In this document: positions 33,444 through 46,212 of the stretch, piece after piece
How the letters are laid out: every line of letters begins with the position of its first letter
How positions within the stretch are numbered: the first letter of the stretch is position 1
NCBI GenBank assembly: GCA_919901745.1
Contig: CAKKPP010000004.1
Location: 1 to 64,000, forward strand
Direction of reading: 5' to 3'
From: Chloroflexota bacterium
GTDB taxonomy: Bacteria; Chloroflexota; Limnocylindria; Limnocylindrales; CSP1-4
Length of the DNA: 64,000 nt
Notes under the pieces: model-generated
Told to the model about the DNA's origin: nothing
Seen by the model: the letters and a program-made list of their open reading frames with translations, nothing else
Database searches by the model: none
Position numbers and translations under genes: made by a program

Positions 33444-34360
33444 CGAGCCGCCACTCCGAGGTCGACCGGCGCCACATCGGGGAAGGCATCGCCGAACAGG
33501 CGCCCGGCAAGCGATCGGAAGGCCTCCACATCACCGGTCGTGAGCTGCCGGTGCGTCGAGGGCGCGACGATCTCGACGGGCAGATCGTGCCCGCGACGGA
33601 CCGCGTCGGCGGTCGTGCCGCGGCTCGCGCCCGGGGCCTCCAGGCCGTTGATGCTCAGCAGCTCGGCGAGCGCAGACGCCGTCGCCGTCGCAGAGTCGAC
33701 GATCGCCACGCGCTCGCCGGCGATCGCCTCGATCGTCGGGCGCAACAGGGGGTAGTGCGTACAGCCGAGCAGGAGGGTGTCGACCCGCGCCGAGGCCGGC
33801 AACGGGAAGACGAATTCGCCCGCCTCGTCCCGCTTGCCAAGGAGCGGAGCGAGCGCGTCGGCTACCACTGACTCGACCAGCGGTCCGGCGAGCGAACCGG
33901 CCTCGACCAGGGGGACCAGCGTCGGCGTCGCGTGCTCGTAGACTTCGATCGCCGGATTCTCGTCCTTGATCGCCTCGAAATACGCCCTCGAGCGCACCGT
34001 GGCCGGCGTTGCGATCACGCCGACGTGGCGCGTCCGCGTGGCCAGCGCCGCTGCGGCGGCCCCGGGGCGAATGACCCCCAGGATGGGCAGGTCGTGGCGC
34101 CGGCGCAGCTCGGCCAGCGCGACGGCCGTCGACGTGTTGCATGCCACGACGACGGCCTTGACCCCGCGCCGGACCAGGACGTCGATGCTCTGGGCCGAGA
34201 ATGCGCGGACCTCGTCGTCCGTACGAGTTCCGTACGGTGCCCTCGCGTTGTCGCCCAGGTAGAGGGTGGACTCACCCGGCGACCGGCGCATGATCTCGCG
34301 CAGCACCGTCAGGCCGCCTACGCCAGAGTCGAAAACGCCGATCGGTCGCTGGTCGGACAC
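33440..34360 (-). CDS. murI: Glutamate racemase
   Basis: A 306-residue enzyme that supplies D-glutamate for peptidoglycan. The signature FDSGVGGLTVL (10-20), the catalytic Cys in ACNTSTAVAL and the second Cys in LGCTHYPLLRP are all present. The GTG start lies 12 bases after the preceding gene. The length is slightly above the usual 260-280 because of a longer C-terminal region. Confidence 0.93.
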   Translation of the reverse strand: MSDQRPIGVFDSGVGGLTVLREIMRRSPGESTLYLGDNARAPYGTRTDDEVRAFSAQSIDVLVRRGVKAVVVACNTSTAVALAELRRRHDLPILGVIRPGAAAAALATRTRHVGVIATPATVRSRAYFEAIKDENPAIEVYEHATPTLVPLVEAGSLAGPLVESVVADALAPLLGKRDEAGEFVFPLPASARVDTLLLGCTHYPLLRPTIEAIAGERVAIVDSATATASALAELLSINGLEAPGASRGTTADAVRRGHDLPVEIVAPSTHRQLTTGDVEAFRSLAGRLFGDAFPDVAPVDLGVAAR

Positions 34361-34372
34361 CGCCGGGCGAAC

Positions 34373-35524
34373 CTACCGTCGTCCGGCTTCGGCCAGGGGT
34401 CGGGCCGCCGAGACCATTGCCTCGGCGATGCGGGTGATGTCGCGGCTGACCTCGGCCCCCGGCTGGTCGAGCACGAACGGTACGCCCTTGTTGTTCGATT
34501 CGACGACCAGGCGCCCGTCCGACTGGACCGTGTGCTCCGGGACGCGACCAAGGGCTCGCGAGAGGTCGTCCAGTGCGATCCCGCCGGCCGAATCGGCGCG
34601 ATTCACGAGGTACTGGACCTTCGACGCGGCATAGCCGATCGAGCGGAACGCATCGGCCATCGCGATCGTGTTGTGGATCGTCGTCGAATCGTACGTCACG
34701 ATTTCGAGGATCGTGTCCGCAACGTCGAGGAAGGCGAGCGTGACGTCGTTGATGCCTGCGCTCGTGTCGATCACGACAACTTCGTAGACCCGTCTGAGCA
34801 GCGACAGCACCTTGTCGATGTCGCGAATCGTGACCATCTCGGCCATCTCGATCCGTGGCGGCGCCAGGAGGATGTCGATTCCGGATGGGTCACGCCACAG
34901 GACGTCCTGCAGGTCGGCGTCGGTGATCCGGTCGGTCGGCAGGTCCAGGATCGACGGGGCGTCGACCGGGACCTTGAGGAGCGAGCGCATGTCGCCGAAC
35001 TGAAGACTGCCGTCGATCAGGACGGTCCGCCGCCCGAGCTGGCCGGCTGCGACCGCGAGGTTGAACGCGATGGTCGTCTTGCCGACGCCGCCCTTCGGGG
35101 CAAAGACGGTCACGATGCGCGAGCCGGCCGTGATCTGGTCGGCAGCGTACGCCTCACGGACCTGGGCGATCTTGGTCATCAGGTCGTACCCGGAAAAGGG
35201 CATCGCCAGCACGCCATGAATTCCCAGATCCGGGTCCGCTTCCAGCGGGTTCTGGGGCACGGTCAGAACGATGACCGGCACGGGCGTGTCGGACGCATTG
35301 AGCTGATCGACAACGGCGGGCCCCTTGACCCTGCCCTGCAGGAGGGCATCGATCAGGACCACATCCGGACGGACCTGCTGGACCTGTCCGAGCACCTTCG
35401 ATCCGTCGGTCAAGACGTCGAGCAGCTTGATCGTCGCCTGTGTCGCGAAGAGGCCCCGGATGTACTGGGCTACCTGGGGGACGTCCTCGACGAGGAGGAT
35501 GCGCGTTGGGTCCTTCGAAGCCAT
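34373..35524 (-). CDS. Response-regulator/ParA-family ATPase (CpaE/TadZ-like)
   Basis: A 383-residue fusion. Residues 8-125 form a receiver-like domain (ILLVEDVPQVAQYI, a phospho-acceptor candidate in DVVLIDALLQG, TVPQNP) and 135-375 a MinD/ParA ATPase with the deviant Walker A FAPKGGVGKTT. This is the layout of CpaE/TadZ proteins that localise Tad pili, yet no pilus gene is in the window. An extended -10 TGGTATCGT ends seven bases before the ATG, so the operon may start with a leaderless message. murI follows directly. Confidence 0.83.
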   Translation of the reverse strand: MASKDPTRILLVEDVPQVAQYIRGLFATQATIKLLDVLTDGSKVLGQVQQVRPDVVLIDALLQGRVKGPAVVDQLNASDTPVPVIVLTVPQNPLEADPDLGIHGVLAMPFSGYDLMTKIAQVREAYAADQITAGSRIVTVFAPKGGVGKTTIAFNLAVAAGQLGRRTVLIDGSLQFGDMRSLLKVPVDAPSILDLPTDRITDADLQDVLWRDPSGIDILLAPPRIEMAEMVTIRDIDKVLSLLRRVYEVVVIDTSAGINDVTLAFLDVADTILEIVTYDSTTIHNTIAMADAFRSIGYAASKVQYLVNRADSAGGIALDDLSRALGRVPEHTVQSDGRLVVESNNKGVPFVLDQPGAEVSRDITRIAEAMVSAARPLAEAGRR

Positions 35525-35578
35525 GCGTCCGACGATACCACGCGGCCTCCCGTCGGGGCCGATCCCCGAAGGTCCCGC

Positions 35579-36424
35579 TCAGCCCCGGACTGCCAGCAGG
35601 ATTGCGCGGTCGCCGGCCGAGCCGATCGGTTCCAGGTTGTAGGTGCCGGCCAGGGTCTCGAGCTGGAGGCCAACGTCGCCGGCAAGTCCGGTCAGCTCGT
35701 CCGCGGAGATGAGTCGGAGCCGGTCCGTCCGGAGCCAGCGGACCGGTGCCTCGCCGGCACGGCCTTCCTCGTAGCGCGTGGTCAGCTCGACAACCTGGCT
35801 CGTCGGGTCATACTGGGCCGAACTCGTCTTGACCACGAGGTTCCCGGTCTCCGGGTCGGTTCGGGCGTACTCGAGCATGACTCGCCCGTCGAACCGCGCG
35901 AGGTCCTCGGCATCCGGTTGCCAGACATCGACGACGGCAAGTCCACCAGGGGCCAGGTGCCGTGCGAGGGTCTCGAGGGCGGCTCGCTGGCGATCGCGCG
36001 AAGCCAGCAGGAAGAGGGAATTCAGGCCGATGAAGGCGAGCCGGTAGGTACCGGCCTCGGCCAGGCGGAGGTCGACCAGGTCGGCCTCGACGAGGTGGAG
36101 CCCGCCCCCGGCCGCCAACGCAGCCGCGCCGGCGGCACGCCGGGCGCGATCCAGCATGGCTGGGTCGAGGTCCACACCCGTCACCGCATGGCCTGCCGCG
36201 GCGAGCGGGATCGCGAGCCGCCCCGATCCACAGGCCAGCTCGAGGATCGGACCCGCCGTTCGACGGGCCAGGGCGAGGTACAGGTCGACGTCGCCCGGAT
36301 CCTCGAGGAGGTCGACGTCGTACAGCCGGGCGAGCGCAGCGCGCTCGGAATCGATCGCATCGGCGGCGGTTGCGTCGGCGGCGGTTGCGTGGAGGCGGTC
36401 GGAGCCGGACGCCAACGTGGTCAT
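35579..36424 (-). CDS. Class I SAM-dependent methyltransferase
   Basis: A 281-residue methyltransferase. The SAM motif ILELACGSGRLAIPLAAAGH (about 59-78) and the acidic VTGVDLDPAML are clear; the C-terminal half holds beta strands usual for small-molecule methyltransferases. A 15-base tandem repeat gives TAADATAADA near the N-terminus. TACGAT on the minus strand ends six bases before the ATG, again a leaderless arrangement. The substrate is not identifiable. Confidence 0.82.
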   Translation of the reverse strand: MTTLASGSDRLHATAADATAADAIDSERAALARLYDVDLLEDPGDVDLYLALARRTAGPILELACGSGRLAIPLAAAGHAVTGVDLDPAMLDRARRAAGAAALAAGGGLHLVEADLVDLRLAEAGTYRLAFIGLNSLFLLASRDRQRAALETLARHLAPGGLAVVDVWQPDAEDLARFDGRVMLEYARTDPETGNLVVKTSSAQYDPTSQVVELTTRYEEGRAGEAPVRWLRTDRLRLISADELTGLAGDVGLQLETLAGTYNLEPIGSAGDRAILLAVRG

Positions 36425-36552
36425 CGGTTGATCGTACCCGCCGGGGACGGTGCCGACTGCGCCTGGGCCCATTGTCCACGGGACTCCAGCACAGAGCGCA
36501 GCACCGCGGGCTGATCGGACATCAACCCGTCCACACCGAGATCGGTCAGCGC
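36421..36552 (-). pseudogene. C-terminal remnant of a glycerophosphodiester phosphodiesterase
   Basis: On the minus strand a 43-codon stretch ending in a stop reads DLGVDGLMSDQPAVLRSVLE, which matches the very C-terminus of GlpQ/UgpQ enzymes (GVDGIMTDRP...). Nothing of the TIM barrel remains; upstream in this frame the DNA encodes the agmatinase-family gene in another frame. It overlaps that gene by seven bases and the methyltransferase start by four. It suggests that the agmatinase gene, or its neighbour, was joined to an old GDPD locus. Confidence 0.55.
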
Positions 36553-37607
36553 TCCCAGCGGACCCGTTTGCCGTCCCGTTTCCGAACGGCCAGGGCCGAG
36601 ATCGCCTCCAGGGCCGCGCGGTTTGCGGCCATCGCCGTCGTCTCGGCATGGTCGTAGGGTGGCGACACCTCGACGATGTCCATCCCTGCCAGCTCCACCT
36701 GGCCGACGATCCGCCGGATGGCGCGCAGGACCTCGCGGGTCAGCATCCCGCCCGGTTCGGGCGTCCCCGTCCCGGGCGCCAGGCCCGGGTCGATCACGTC
36801 GATGTCGAGCGACAGATAGATGTAATCGGGGCCGTCGAGCGCCTCGGCGATCGCGTCGTCGACGACAGCCTCGGCGCCTCGTTCCTCGATCTCTCGCATG
36901 AAGTGGTAGCGCAGTTCGTGTTCCTGCATCCACTTGAACGTTTCGACGGGCGGCCAGTAGCCACGCAGCCCGACCTGCACGAAATTGCGCCCCTTGACCG
37001 CACCGGACTCGATGAGCCGGCGCATCGGGGTCCCGTGACCGGCAAGGACGCCAAAGGCGTCGGCCGCGGTATCCGCATGGGCATCGAAGTGGACGATCCC
37101 GATGCTGCCCGGGCGGCGGACCTCGGCGACGGCCGTCGCAGACGGCCATGTGATGGAGTGGTCTCCACCGAGGACGATCGGGATGGCTCCCGTCTCGGCG
37201 ACCTCGCGGACCTTGCGAAAGATCAGCGCGTGGGCCCGCTCGATCCAGGACGGCACGATGTTCACGTCGCCGGCGTCGACCACCGTCAGGACCTCGAAGG
37301 GCTCGACGTCCAGCTGGAGCGAGTTGATCGAACCGGAGGTGTACTGGGCCTCCCGGATCGCGCGGGGTCCGAAGCGCGCCCCAGAGCGATGGCTGACGGC
37401 GTCGTCGAAGGGCGCCCCGATGATGGCCACGTCGACGGCGCGTCGGCGCAGTTCCGCCGGGTCGGTGATCCACGGCAGCTTCATGAAGCTGACCGGGCCG
37501 ACGTAGGTGGGCAGGTCGAAGTCGCTGAAGATCTCGAAATCGCCATCCCAGCCGTTGCGGGATGCGAAGTCGCCGCCCGGCGGGGCGTCGTGCGGGCGCT
37601 CGGCCAC
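36546..37607 (-). CDS. Agmatinase/ureohydrolase family enzyme
   Basis: A 353-residue arginase-superfamily hydrolase. The binuclear manganese motifs are GGDHSIT, FDAHADT and SLDIDVIDPGLAPGTGTPEPGG. Agmatinases, guanidinobutyrases and guanidine hydrolases share these. The GTG start is supported by GGAGG five bases upstream. It probably hydrolyses a guanidino compound to urea and an amine; no speA or urease gene is in the window to narrow this. Confidence 0.85.
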   Translation of the reverse strand: MAERPHDAPPGGDFASRNGWDGDFEIFSDFDLPTYVGPVSFMKLPWITDPAELRRRAVDVAIIGAPFDDAVSHRSGARFGPRAIREAQYTSGSINSLQLDVEPFEVLTVVDAGDVNIVPSWIERAHALIFRKVREVAETGAIPIVLGGDHSITWPSATAVAEVRRPGSIGIVHFDAHADTAADAFGVLAGHGTPMRRLIESGAVKGRNFVQVGLRGYWPPVETFKWMQEHELRYHFMREIEERGAEAVVDDAIAEALDGPDYIYLSLDIDVIDPGLAPGTGTPEPGGMLTREVLRAIRRIVGQVELAGMDIVEVSPPYDHAETTAMAANRAALEAISALAVRKRDGKRVRWER

Positions 37608-37732
37608 GGAAACCTCCGGGAGATGGCACGACCGGATGGACCGATCGGTCAGGCCGTCTCGGTAGGGCGCCGCCGGTTCGGATCCGCCGTCCAGCGGGGC
37701 GCGCCCGAATGCTAGCACCGCCGGGGGCGCCC

Positions 37733-38968
37733 TCAGGGCGTGACGCTGGCCCGAAACTCCGCCCACGCAGCATCGCGCAGGGCCGGATCGACGAACAGCT
37801 CGTAGGCCGTCTGGGCAACGAGAGTCGCCGCCAGCAGTGTCGTGGCGTCGGCGGCCGGACTCGCGGCCGCATCGCGGAACAGGATGGAGTGCCCCGGCGT
37901 GCCCTCGGGTGCGATGGCGAGGTCCGGGTGGATCGTGGGGCAGACCCAGCTCACATTGGCCATGTCGGTGCTGCCGTAGGACGGATCGTGACCCTGATCG
38001 ACGATACCGTACGCCCCCATGTTGGCGCGGAACCGCTCGGCCAGGACGAGGTTGTTGTTCATGACAGTCGCCCCGCCCGAGTACTCGATGTCGACCTGCG
38101 TGTCGGTGGCGAGCGCCGCCGCCCGACACAGGTTGCCGAAGCGCGCCTTCATTTCCGCGTAATACGCGCGATCCGGACTCCGCAACATGAACCACGCGGC
38201 GGTCCGGTCCGGGATGATGTTCGCCGCCGTCCCACCCTCGCGAATGATCCCGTGGACCCGCGAATCGGGGCGGAGTTGCTGTCGCCAGAGCCCGACCGAC
38301 GAGAAGAGGCCGATCATCGCGTCGAGGGCGTTGCGCCCGTTCCACGGATCGGCGGCGGCGTGCGCCTGGAGCCCATGGAACACGACGTCGACGTCCTCGG
38401 ACGCAAGCGCCTCGATCTCGACGTGGTTACGGTCGCACGGGTGATAGAGCAGGGCCGCGTCGAGCCCATCGAAGATGCCCTCGGCGATCATGATGGCCTT
38501 GCCACTGCCGTGCTCCTCGGCCGGCGTGCCGAGAAACACGATCTCGCCGGGCAGTTCGTCGGCGATCGCGGCGAGCGCGATCGCCGCACCAACCCCGGAC
38601 GCTGCCATGGTGTTGTGGCCGCAGCCGTGACCCAGGCCGGGCAGGGCATCGTACTCGGCCAGGATGGCGATCCGCGGCCCAGGGTTGCCGTCGGCGGCTC
38701 CGTCGGCGGTTCGTTCGCCGCGCCGGGTCGCACGGATCGCGGTGGCAAGACTGCCCACCGGCAGCTCGACGGCGTAGCCATGGCGCGCCAGCACCTCGGC
38801 GACCCAGGCGGCCGCGCGGTGTTCTTCGAACGCCGGCTCCGGCGTGGCGTGGATTCGATGCGACAGGTCGAGGATCTCGGCCCTGGCAGCCTCCACCGCC
38901 GTCGCCACACGCCGCTTGGCATCGGCAAACGGCGCGGCAGGCTCGATGTCGATCAGTCGGCGATTCAC
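37733..38968 (-). CDS. M20-family amidohydrolase (AbgA/AbgB-like)
   Basis: A 411-residue metallopeptidase. LAEYDALPGLGHGCGHN supplies metal ligands, TPAEEHGSGK the catalytic Glu, and HGLQAHAAADPWNGRNALDA the dimerisation-domain signature of p-aminobenzoyl-glutamate hydrolase relatives. It may cleave an N-acyl or aminobenzoyl amino acid. The GTG start has GAGGAG eight bases upstream. The 125-base gap to the agmatinase gene holds nothing clear. Confidence 0.87.
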   Translation of the reverse strand: MNRRLIDIEPAAPFADAKRRVATAVEAARAEILDLSHRIHATPEPAFEEHRAAAWVAEVLARHGYAVELPVGSLATAIRATRRGERTADGAADGNPGPRIAILAEYDALPGLGHGCGHNTMAASGVGAAIALAAIADELPGEIVFLGTPAEEHGSGKAIMIAEGIFDGLDAALLYHPCDRNHVEIEALASEDVDVVFHGLQAHAAADPWNGRNALDAMIGLFSSVGLWRQQLRPDSRVHGIIREGGTAANIIPDRTAAWFMLRSPDRAYYAEMKARFGNLCRAAALATDTQVDIEYSGGATVMNNNLVLAERFRANMGAYGIVDQGHDPSYGSTDMANVSWVCPTIHPDLAIAPEGTPGHSILFRDAAASPAADATTLLAATLVAQTAYELFVDPALRDAAWAEFRASVTP

Positions 38969-39015
38969 GGACGGCTCCTCGTCGGGTACAGGCGGACTGG
39001 GCGCGGCTGGATTCG

Positions 39016-39390
39016 TCACCGCTCGACGGACAGCGTCGACTCGGCGACGATGACCATGGCGACGACGAACAGGGCAATCGGCACCTGGAAGACACCCTGG
39101 ATCCGCAGGACGACGAACAGGGCAACCACCAGGGCAACCCAGGCGCCACGCCGGATCGCGCGCAGCCAGTCCCCCTTGTAGGCCACGCGCCGGTGCCGGC
39201 CGAAGACGGCCAACCAGAACAGGGGCATCGCGGTGAGCCCGAGTGCGGCACCGATGAGCCCCGCTCCAATAAAGCCGGCCATCGGATCCACGAGCGGATC
39301 GCGCGTCGTGACGACGATCCCGACCAGGAACCAGACTACGGCGGCCGCGCCGAACAGCCCCAGATTCACCAGCCGGTCCCGCGCCTCCAT
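39016..39390 (-). CDS. Small multispanning membrane protein
   Basis: A 124-residue hydrophobic protein with about four membrane segments: LFGAAAVVWFLVGIVV (10-26), GFIGAGLIGAALGLTAMPLFWLAVF (39-63), WVALVVALFVVL (about 84-95) and VPIALFVVAMVIVA (about 103-116). It ends about 50 bases upstream of the M20 gene on the same strand. No family is recognised and no function can be given. Confidence 0.72.
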   Translation of the reverse strand: MEARDRLVNLGLFGAAAVVWFLVGIVVTTRDPLVDPMAGFIGAGLIGAALGLTAMPLFWLAVFGRHRRVAYKGDWLRAIRRGAWVALVVALFVVLRIQGVFQVPIALFVVAMVIVAESTLSVER

Positions 39391-39442
39391 GGGCCGAGTG
39401 TAGCGGCGGGCCGAGGCCCGCTCCCGCGGTCGCGCGCGTACT

Positions 39443-39555
39443 GATGACCCCCACTAATGAGATCCGGCCTCGACGAGCGTGGCGGGACACGAAATCCGAC
39501 GATCTGGGCGCACCGCCACCCACGGTCAGCTCGATTCTGATTACTGGGGCTCATC
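39443..39555. repeat. Imperfect terminal inverted repeats of a short element
   Basis: 39443-39463 and the reverse complement of 39534-39555 both read GATGA-S-CCCC, then A-S-TAAT-S-AGA (S is C in one copy and G in the other). The ~20-base arms differ almost only by such C/G swaps and enclose about 70 bases with no gene. This is the structure of a MITE or of solo ends left by an insertion sequence. It occupies the 189-base gap between the membrane protein and the HAD hydrolase. Confidence 0.5.
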
Positions 39556-39579
39556 CCAAGCCGCTCTGCGCTCCGTCCG

Positions 39580-40376
39580 TCAGGATCGGCTCAACACACG
39601 GTCGATCACGAATTCCAGCTCGGCGAGGGCGCGGAGCTCGAAATCTGCATGGATCGTGCCGTCCGGCTCGCTCCCGGGAAGGGGCGAATCGTCGGGACGT
39701 CCCCGGACATGAGCCGTCCGCCAGCCGGCGGCCCGCGCGCCCACCACATCGGCCGACCAGTCGTCGCCGACGTGCAGGATGGCCGCCGGATTCGGCGACC
39801 CGAGCGCTGACCGCGCGGCCTCGAAGATCGCCGGGTGTGGCTTCACGACGCCCACGCGCTGGCTGATCACGATCGCCACGAGGTGGGGGGTCCAGCCGGC
39901 GGCGTCGCAATAGCGATCGATCGTCGCGGCGAGCGGCCAATTCGACAGGACGGCAAGGCGCAGGCCACGACGAACGAGCCGCGCCAGGAGCGGCTCGACG
40001 GCGGGGGGCACGGGCATGCCGTCGACGAACGCGGCGCTGTAGGCCTCCACCGCCATTTCGACTTCGCCTGGACTGCTCAGAGCCGCTGCCGCCTCGTCGT
40101 CCCAGCGCTGGGTCACGGCCGGCGGACGCATGCCGCGGAGCCTGGCGAGGACCCGCGCCGTCCGCTGGGCCAGGTCCACTTCACGAAGCGCGGGAACGTC
40201 CTCCCGGAACTGTCGCTCGCGCTCCTCCGCCCAGGCCCCCAGGAACGCGTCGCGATCCGGAAGTCCGCAGCGCTCGACAACGTGCCGCGCCGTCGCGTCG
40301 ACGACCGCCTGAAGGCCCGCCCGGTCCACTGGAACCAGGGTGTTCCCGAAGTCGAGCGTGACGGCCTCGAGCGTCG

Positions 40377-40380
<4 letters not shown>
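39580..40380 (-). CDS. HAD-superfamily hydrolase
   Basis: A 266-residue HAD protein: motif I LDFGNTLVPVD (9-19), motif II LAVLSNWPL, motif III Lys in VVKPHP, and motif IV HVGDDWSADVVGARAAGW. A helical cap lies between motifs I and II. Probably a small phosphatase with unknown substrate. The GTG start overlaps the end of the upstream helicase-nuclease gene by four bases. Confidence 0.85.
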
Positions 40381-43538
<3,158 letters not shown>

Positions 43539-43575
43539 TGCCAAACCATCGCCGCGGCCCGTGACAGCTTGGCTG

Positions 43576-44142
43576 TCAGACCGCCGGCCGGGATCCGGAC
43601 GGCGGCGGCTCCAGCGCCGAGCGGAGAGCCGCGGCCTCCTCGTCCGAGACCGCGCCCTCGGCCCGACCCCCGGTCACGGCCTTGGCGTAGACCCGCGTCC
43701 CCGAGCGCGCATGCAGCGAACTGAGAATGACGCCGTCACCGTTCGCATCGAGCAGGGCCAGGGCGACGCTCTGGTTGCCGCCGGTGTCCTCGAAGGGATT
43801 GAACCGCACGAGGCCCATTCGCTGGATCGCCAGCAGGCCCTGCCGCTCCAGGTGGCGCGTGCGCTGGCCCAGGTCGTCCACGCTGCGCGAGACGGCGAAG
43901 ACCTTCTCGAGATGCGCCTCCAGGATGGCCTCGAGGGGACGTCCATCCGTCCCGCGGGTCAGCCCGTGGATGCGCCGCGACAGTCGCACGGTGCGCCGCC
44001 ACAGTCCGATCACGACGAGGAACAGTGCGATCGAGACCACGGTCAGCCCGACGACGATCGGGGCCAGAAACGGGCCGAGCAGCGCGTCGAGATCGATGGG
44101 AGGACCTCCGTTGCGGGTGACCGCGAGTGTAGCGCAGGCCAC
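43576..44142 (-). CDS. DUF4446 family membrane-anchored protein
   Basis: A 188-residue protein with one N-terminal membrane segment (about 25-47, LAPIVVGLTVVSIALFLVVIGLW), a coiled coil and the DUF4446 signature GLVRFNPFEDTGGNQSVALALLDANGDGVILSSL. The start is doubtful. GTG at 44142 has no ribosome-binding site and lies upstream of a TACACT -10 box on the minus strand, whereas an ATC codon at 44095-44097 follows GGAGG by seven bases. Function unknown for the family. Confidence 0.78.
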   Translation of the reverse strand: MACATLAVTRNGGPPIDLDALLGPFLAPIVVGLTVVSIALFLVVIGLWRRTVRLSRRIHGLTRGTDGRPLEAILEAHLEKVFAVSRSVDDLGQRTRHLERQGLLAIQRMGLVRFNPFEDTGGNQSVALALLDANGDGVILSSLHARSGTRVYAKAVTGGRAEGAVSDEEAAALRSALEPPPSGSRPAV

Positions 44143-44244
44143 TCACCCGGAAGGTGTCCGGCGTCGCCCGATGCTATCCTTCGGGCCGCGTCGTTCGTGC
44201 CGTCCCGGCCGGCGACCGATCCACCCAGGAGGCCGATCGACACC

Positions 44245-44631
44245 ATGGCGAAGCGCTCGCGCGTCTCGGGCCGCCCGGGCCAGCGCCGTCCATTGGACCG
44301 GCCCACAACATCTCCGAAGAGCGACGCATCCCCATCGCGCGGCTCGACCCTGACCGACGCCGAGTTGGCGCGCGCCGCGGAGCTCGAGGCCCAGATCGTG
44401 GCCCAGGAGGCGGCGGCCAACGCCGCCATCCGGCGCGCCAGTGCGCCTCGCCCCGTCCGGGGCCGGGGTCTTGCGAGCGTCTCGTCGGAGCCTCTCTCGG
44501 TCCGCGCCGCCCACGAGTACGCGTACGTTGCCCGCGATGTCCGCAGGATCGCGCTGGTCGCCGCGATCATGTTCGGGGCGCTGCTCGGGTTGCACCTGCT
44601 GATCAACGTGTTCGGGGTCGTCGCGATCTGA
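44245..44631 (+). CDS. Small protein with C-terminal membrane anchor
   Basis: A 128-residue protein. The first 85 residues are basic and Ala-rich with a helical stretch TDAELARAAELEAQIVAQEAA; a single membrane segment follows at about 104-126 (IALVAAIMFGALLGLHLLINVFGVV). AGGAGG lies 12 bases before the ATG. It is divergent from the DUF4446 gene and ends 26 bases before rarA. No family is recognised; a tail-anchored or membrane-associated accessory role is possible. Confidence 0.65.
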   Translation: MAKRSRVSGRPGQRRPLDRPTTSPKSDASPSRGSTLTDAELARAAELEAQIVAQEAAANAAIRRASAPRPVRGRGLASVSSEPLSVRAAHEYAYVARDVRRIALVAAIMFGALLGLHLLINVFGVVAI

Positions 44632-44657
44632 GTCGGGCGCCCGCGTAGACTGGCCGC

Positions 44658-46172
44658 ATGCCGTCGCGCCGTCCCGTCGGAGCCCGCCCGGAAGCGCTGT
44701 TCCAGCCCCCGGCCGAGCGCCAACCGCTCGCCGCGCGGATGCGGCCTCGCTCGCTCGAGGAGTTCGTCGGCCAACAGCACCTGGTCGGTGAGCGCGGCCC
44801 ACTGCGCCGGAGCATCGCCCGTGGCCATCTCGCCTCACTCCTCCTGTGGGGTCCGCCGGGCACCGGCAAGACCAGCCTCGCCCGCCTCCTTGCGGGGGAG
44901 ATTGGAGCTCACTTCACGAGCCTGTCCGCGGTGATGTCCGGCGTCGTGGAGGTCCGCGCGACGATCGCCGAGGCGCAGGAGCGGCTCGCCCTGCACGGGA
45001 CGCGGAGCATCCTCTTCCTCGACGAGATCCATCGGTTCAACAAGGCGCAGCAGGATGCCCTCCTCCCGCACGTCGAGGACGGCACCGTGACCCTCATCGG
45101 GGCCACGACCGAGAACCCCTACTTCGAAGTCAACGCCGCACTGCTCTCGCGGATGCGTGTCTGGCGCCTGGAGCCGTTGATCGACGACGACGTGGCGGCC
45201 GTCGTCCGGCGCGCCCTGGAGGACCCGGAGCGCGGCCTGGCCGGTCCGCTGGGCCCGACCGGCGGCATCACGCTCAGTGCCGAGGCCTTCGACCACCTCG
45301 TCTCCCTGGCCGGCGGCGATGCGCGCTCGGCGCTCAATGTCCTAGAAGGGGCGACGGCGCTCGCCGAGTCCGAGGACGTCCGCGATCCGGACGGCCACGT
45401 CAGCCCGCGACTGGAGGACGTGGAGGTCGCGGCGCAGCAGCGCGTGCTGGCCTACGACCGCGCCGGCGACGGACACTACGACACGGTCAGCGCCTTCATC
45501 AAGAGCCTCCGCGGGAACGACCCGGACGCCGCCCTCTACTGGCTGGCGGCCATGGTCGCGGCGGGCGAGGATCCCAAGTTCATCGCCCGGCGCCTGATCA
45601 TCAGTGCCTCCGAGGACGTCGGGAACGCCGATCCCCGCGCACTCCAGGTCGCGGTCGCGGCAGGGCAGGCGCTCGACTGGATCGGGCTGCCGGAGGCGCA
45701 GTACGCCCTGGCCCAGGCGACCACCTACATTGCCACGGCACCCAAGTCGAACCGGTCAGGCCAGGCGTACTGGGCTGCCGTCTCCGACGTCGAGGCGAAC
45801 GGCGCTCTCCCGGTCCCGCTCCACCTGCGCAATGCCGCCCATCGCGGGATGAAGCAGCACGGGATCGGGGTCGGATACCGCTACTCGCACGATTTCGAGG
45901 GCGCGGACGTGGAGCAGCAGTACCTCCCCGACGCGCTCGCGTCGCGTCGCTACTACCTGCCGACCGACCAGGGCTATGAAGCGACGCTGGCGGCCCGCAT
46001 GGCCGCTCGGGCGGACGCCCGCGCCGCCGCACAGGCGACCGGCCGAACGCCACGGTCCCGGATGCCGTCCCCGGAGGTCGGCCATCGCGCCGGCGACTCG
46101 ATCATGAAGACCCGTGAGGCGAACCGCAAGAAGATCGCCGAGACCGAGCGTCGGGACGCCACCGGCGAGTGA
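44658..46172 (+). CDS. rarA: Replication-associated recombination protein A (RarA/MgsA)
   Basis: A 504-residue AAA+ ATPase of the RarA/WRNIP1 family. [26 protein letters not shown] (Walker A), [17 protein letters not shown] (Walker B) and [13 protein letters not shown] (sensor 1) are typical; the C-terminal half has the tetramerisation domain. It acts at stalled forks. A TAGACT -10 box ends six bases before the ATG without a Shine-Dalgarno, so the message looks leaderless. A basic C-terminal tail of about 40 residues extends beyond the family core. Confidence 0.93.
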   Translation: MPSRRPVGARPEALFQPPAERQPLAARMRPRSLEEFVGQQHLVGERGPLRRSIARGHLASLLLWGPPGTGKTSLARLLAGEIGAHFTSLSAVMSGVVEVRATIAEAQERLALHGTRSILFLDEIHRFNKAQQDALLPHVEDGTVTLIGATTENPYFEVNAALLSRMRVWRLEPLIDDDVAAVVRRALEDPERGLAGPLGPTGGITLSAEAFDHLVSLAGGDARSALNVLEGATALAESEDVRDPDGHVSPRLEDVEVAAQQRVLAYDRAGDGHYDTVSAFIKSLRGNDPDAALYWLAAMVAAGEDPKFIARRLIISASEDVGNADPRALQVAVAAGQALDWIGLPEAQYALAQATTYIATAPKSNRSGQAYWAAVSDVEANGALPVPLHLRNAAHRGMKQHGIGVGYRYSHDFEGADVEQQYLPDALASRRYYLPTDQGYEATLAARMAARADARAAAQATGRTPRSRMPSPEVGHRAGDSIMKTREANRKKIAETERRDATGE

Positions 46173-46212
46173 CCCGACGCACAGGGGGCCCTTGGAGCGT
46201 CCCACGCCCACG

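Noticed and set aside
33932-36514. 860-codon plus-strand open frame
   Set aside because: It runs antisense through murI, the ParA-like gene and a methyltransferase, which are well supported.
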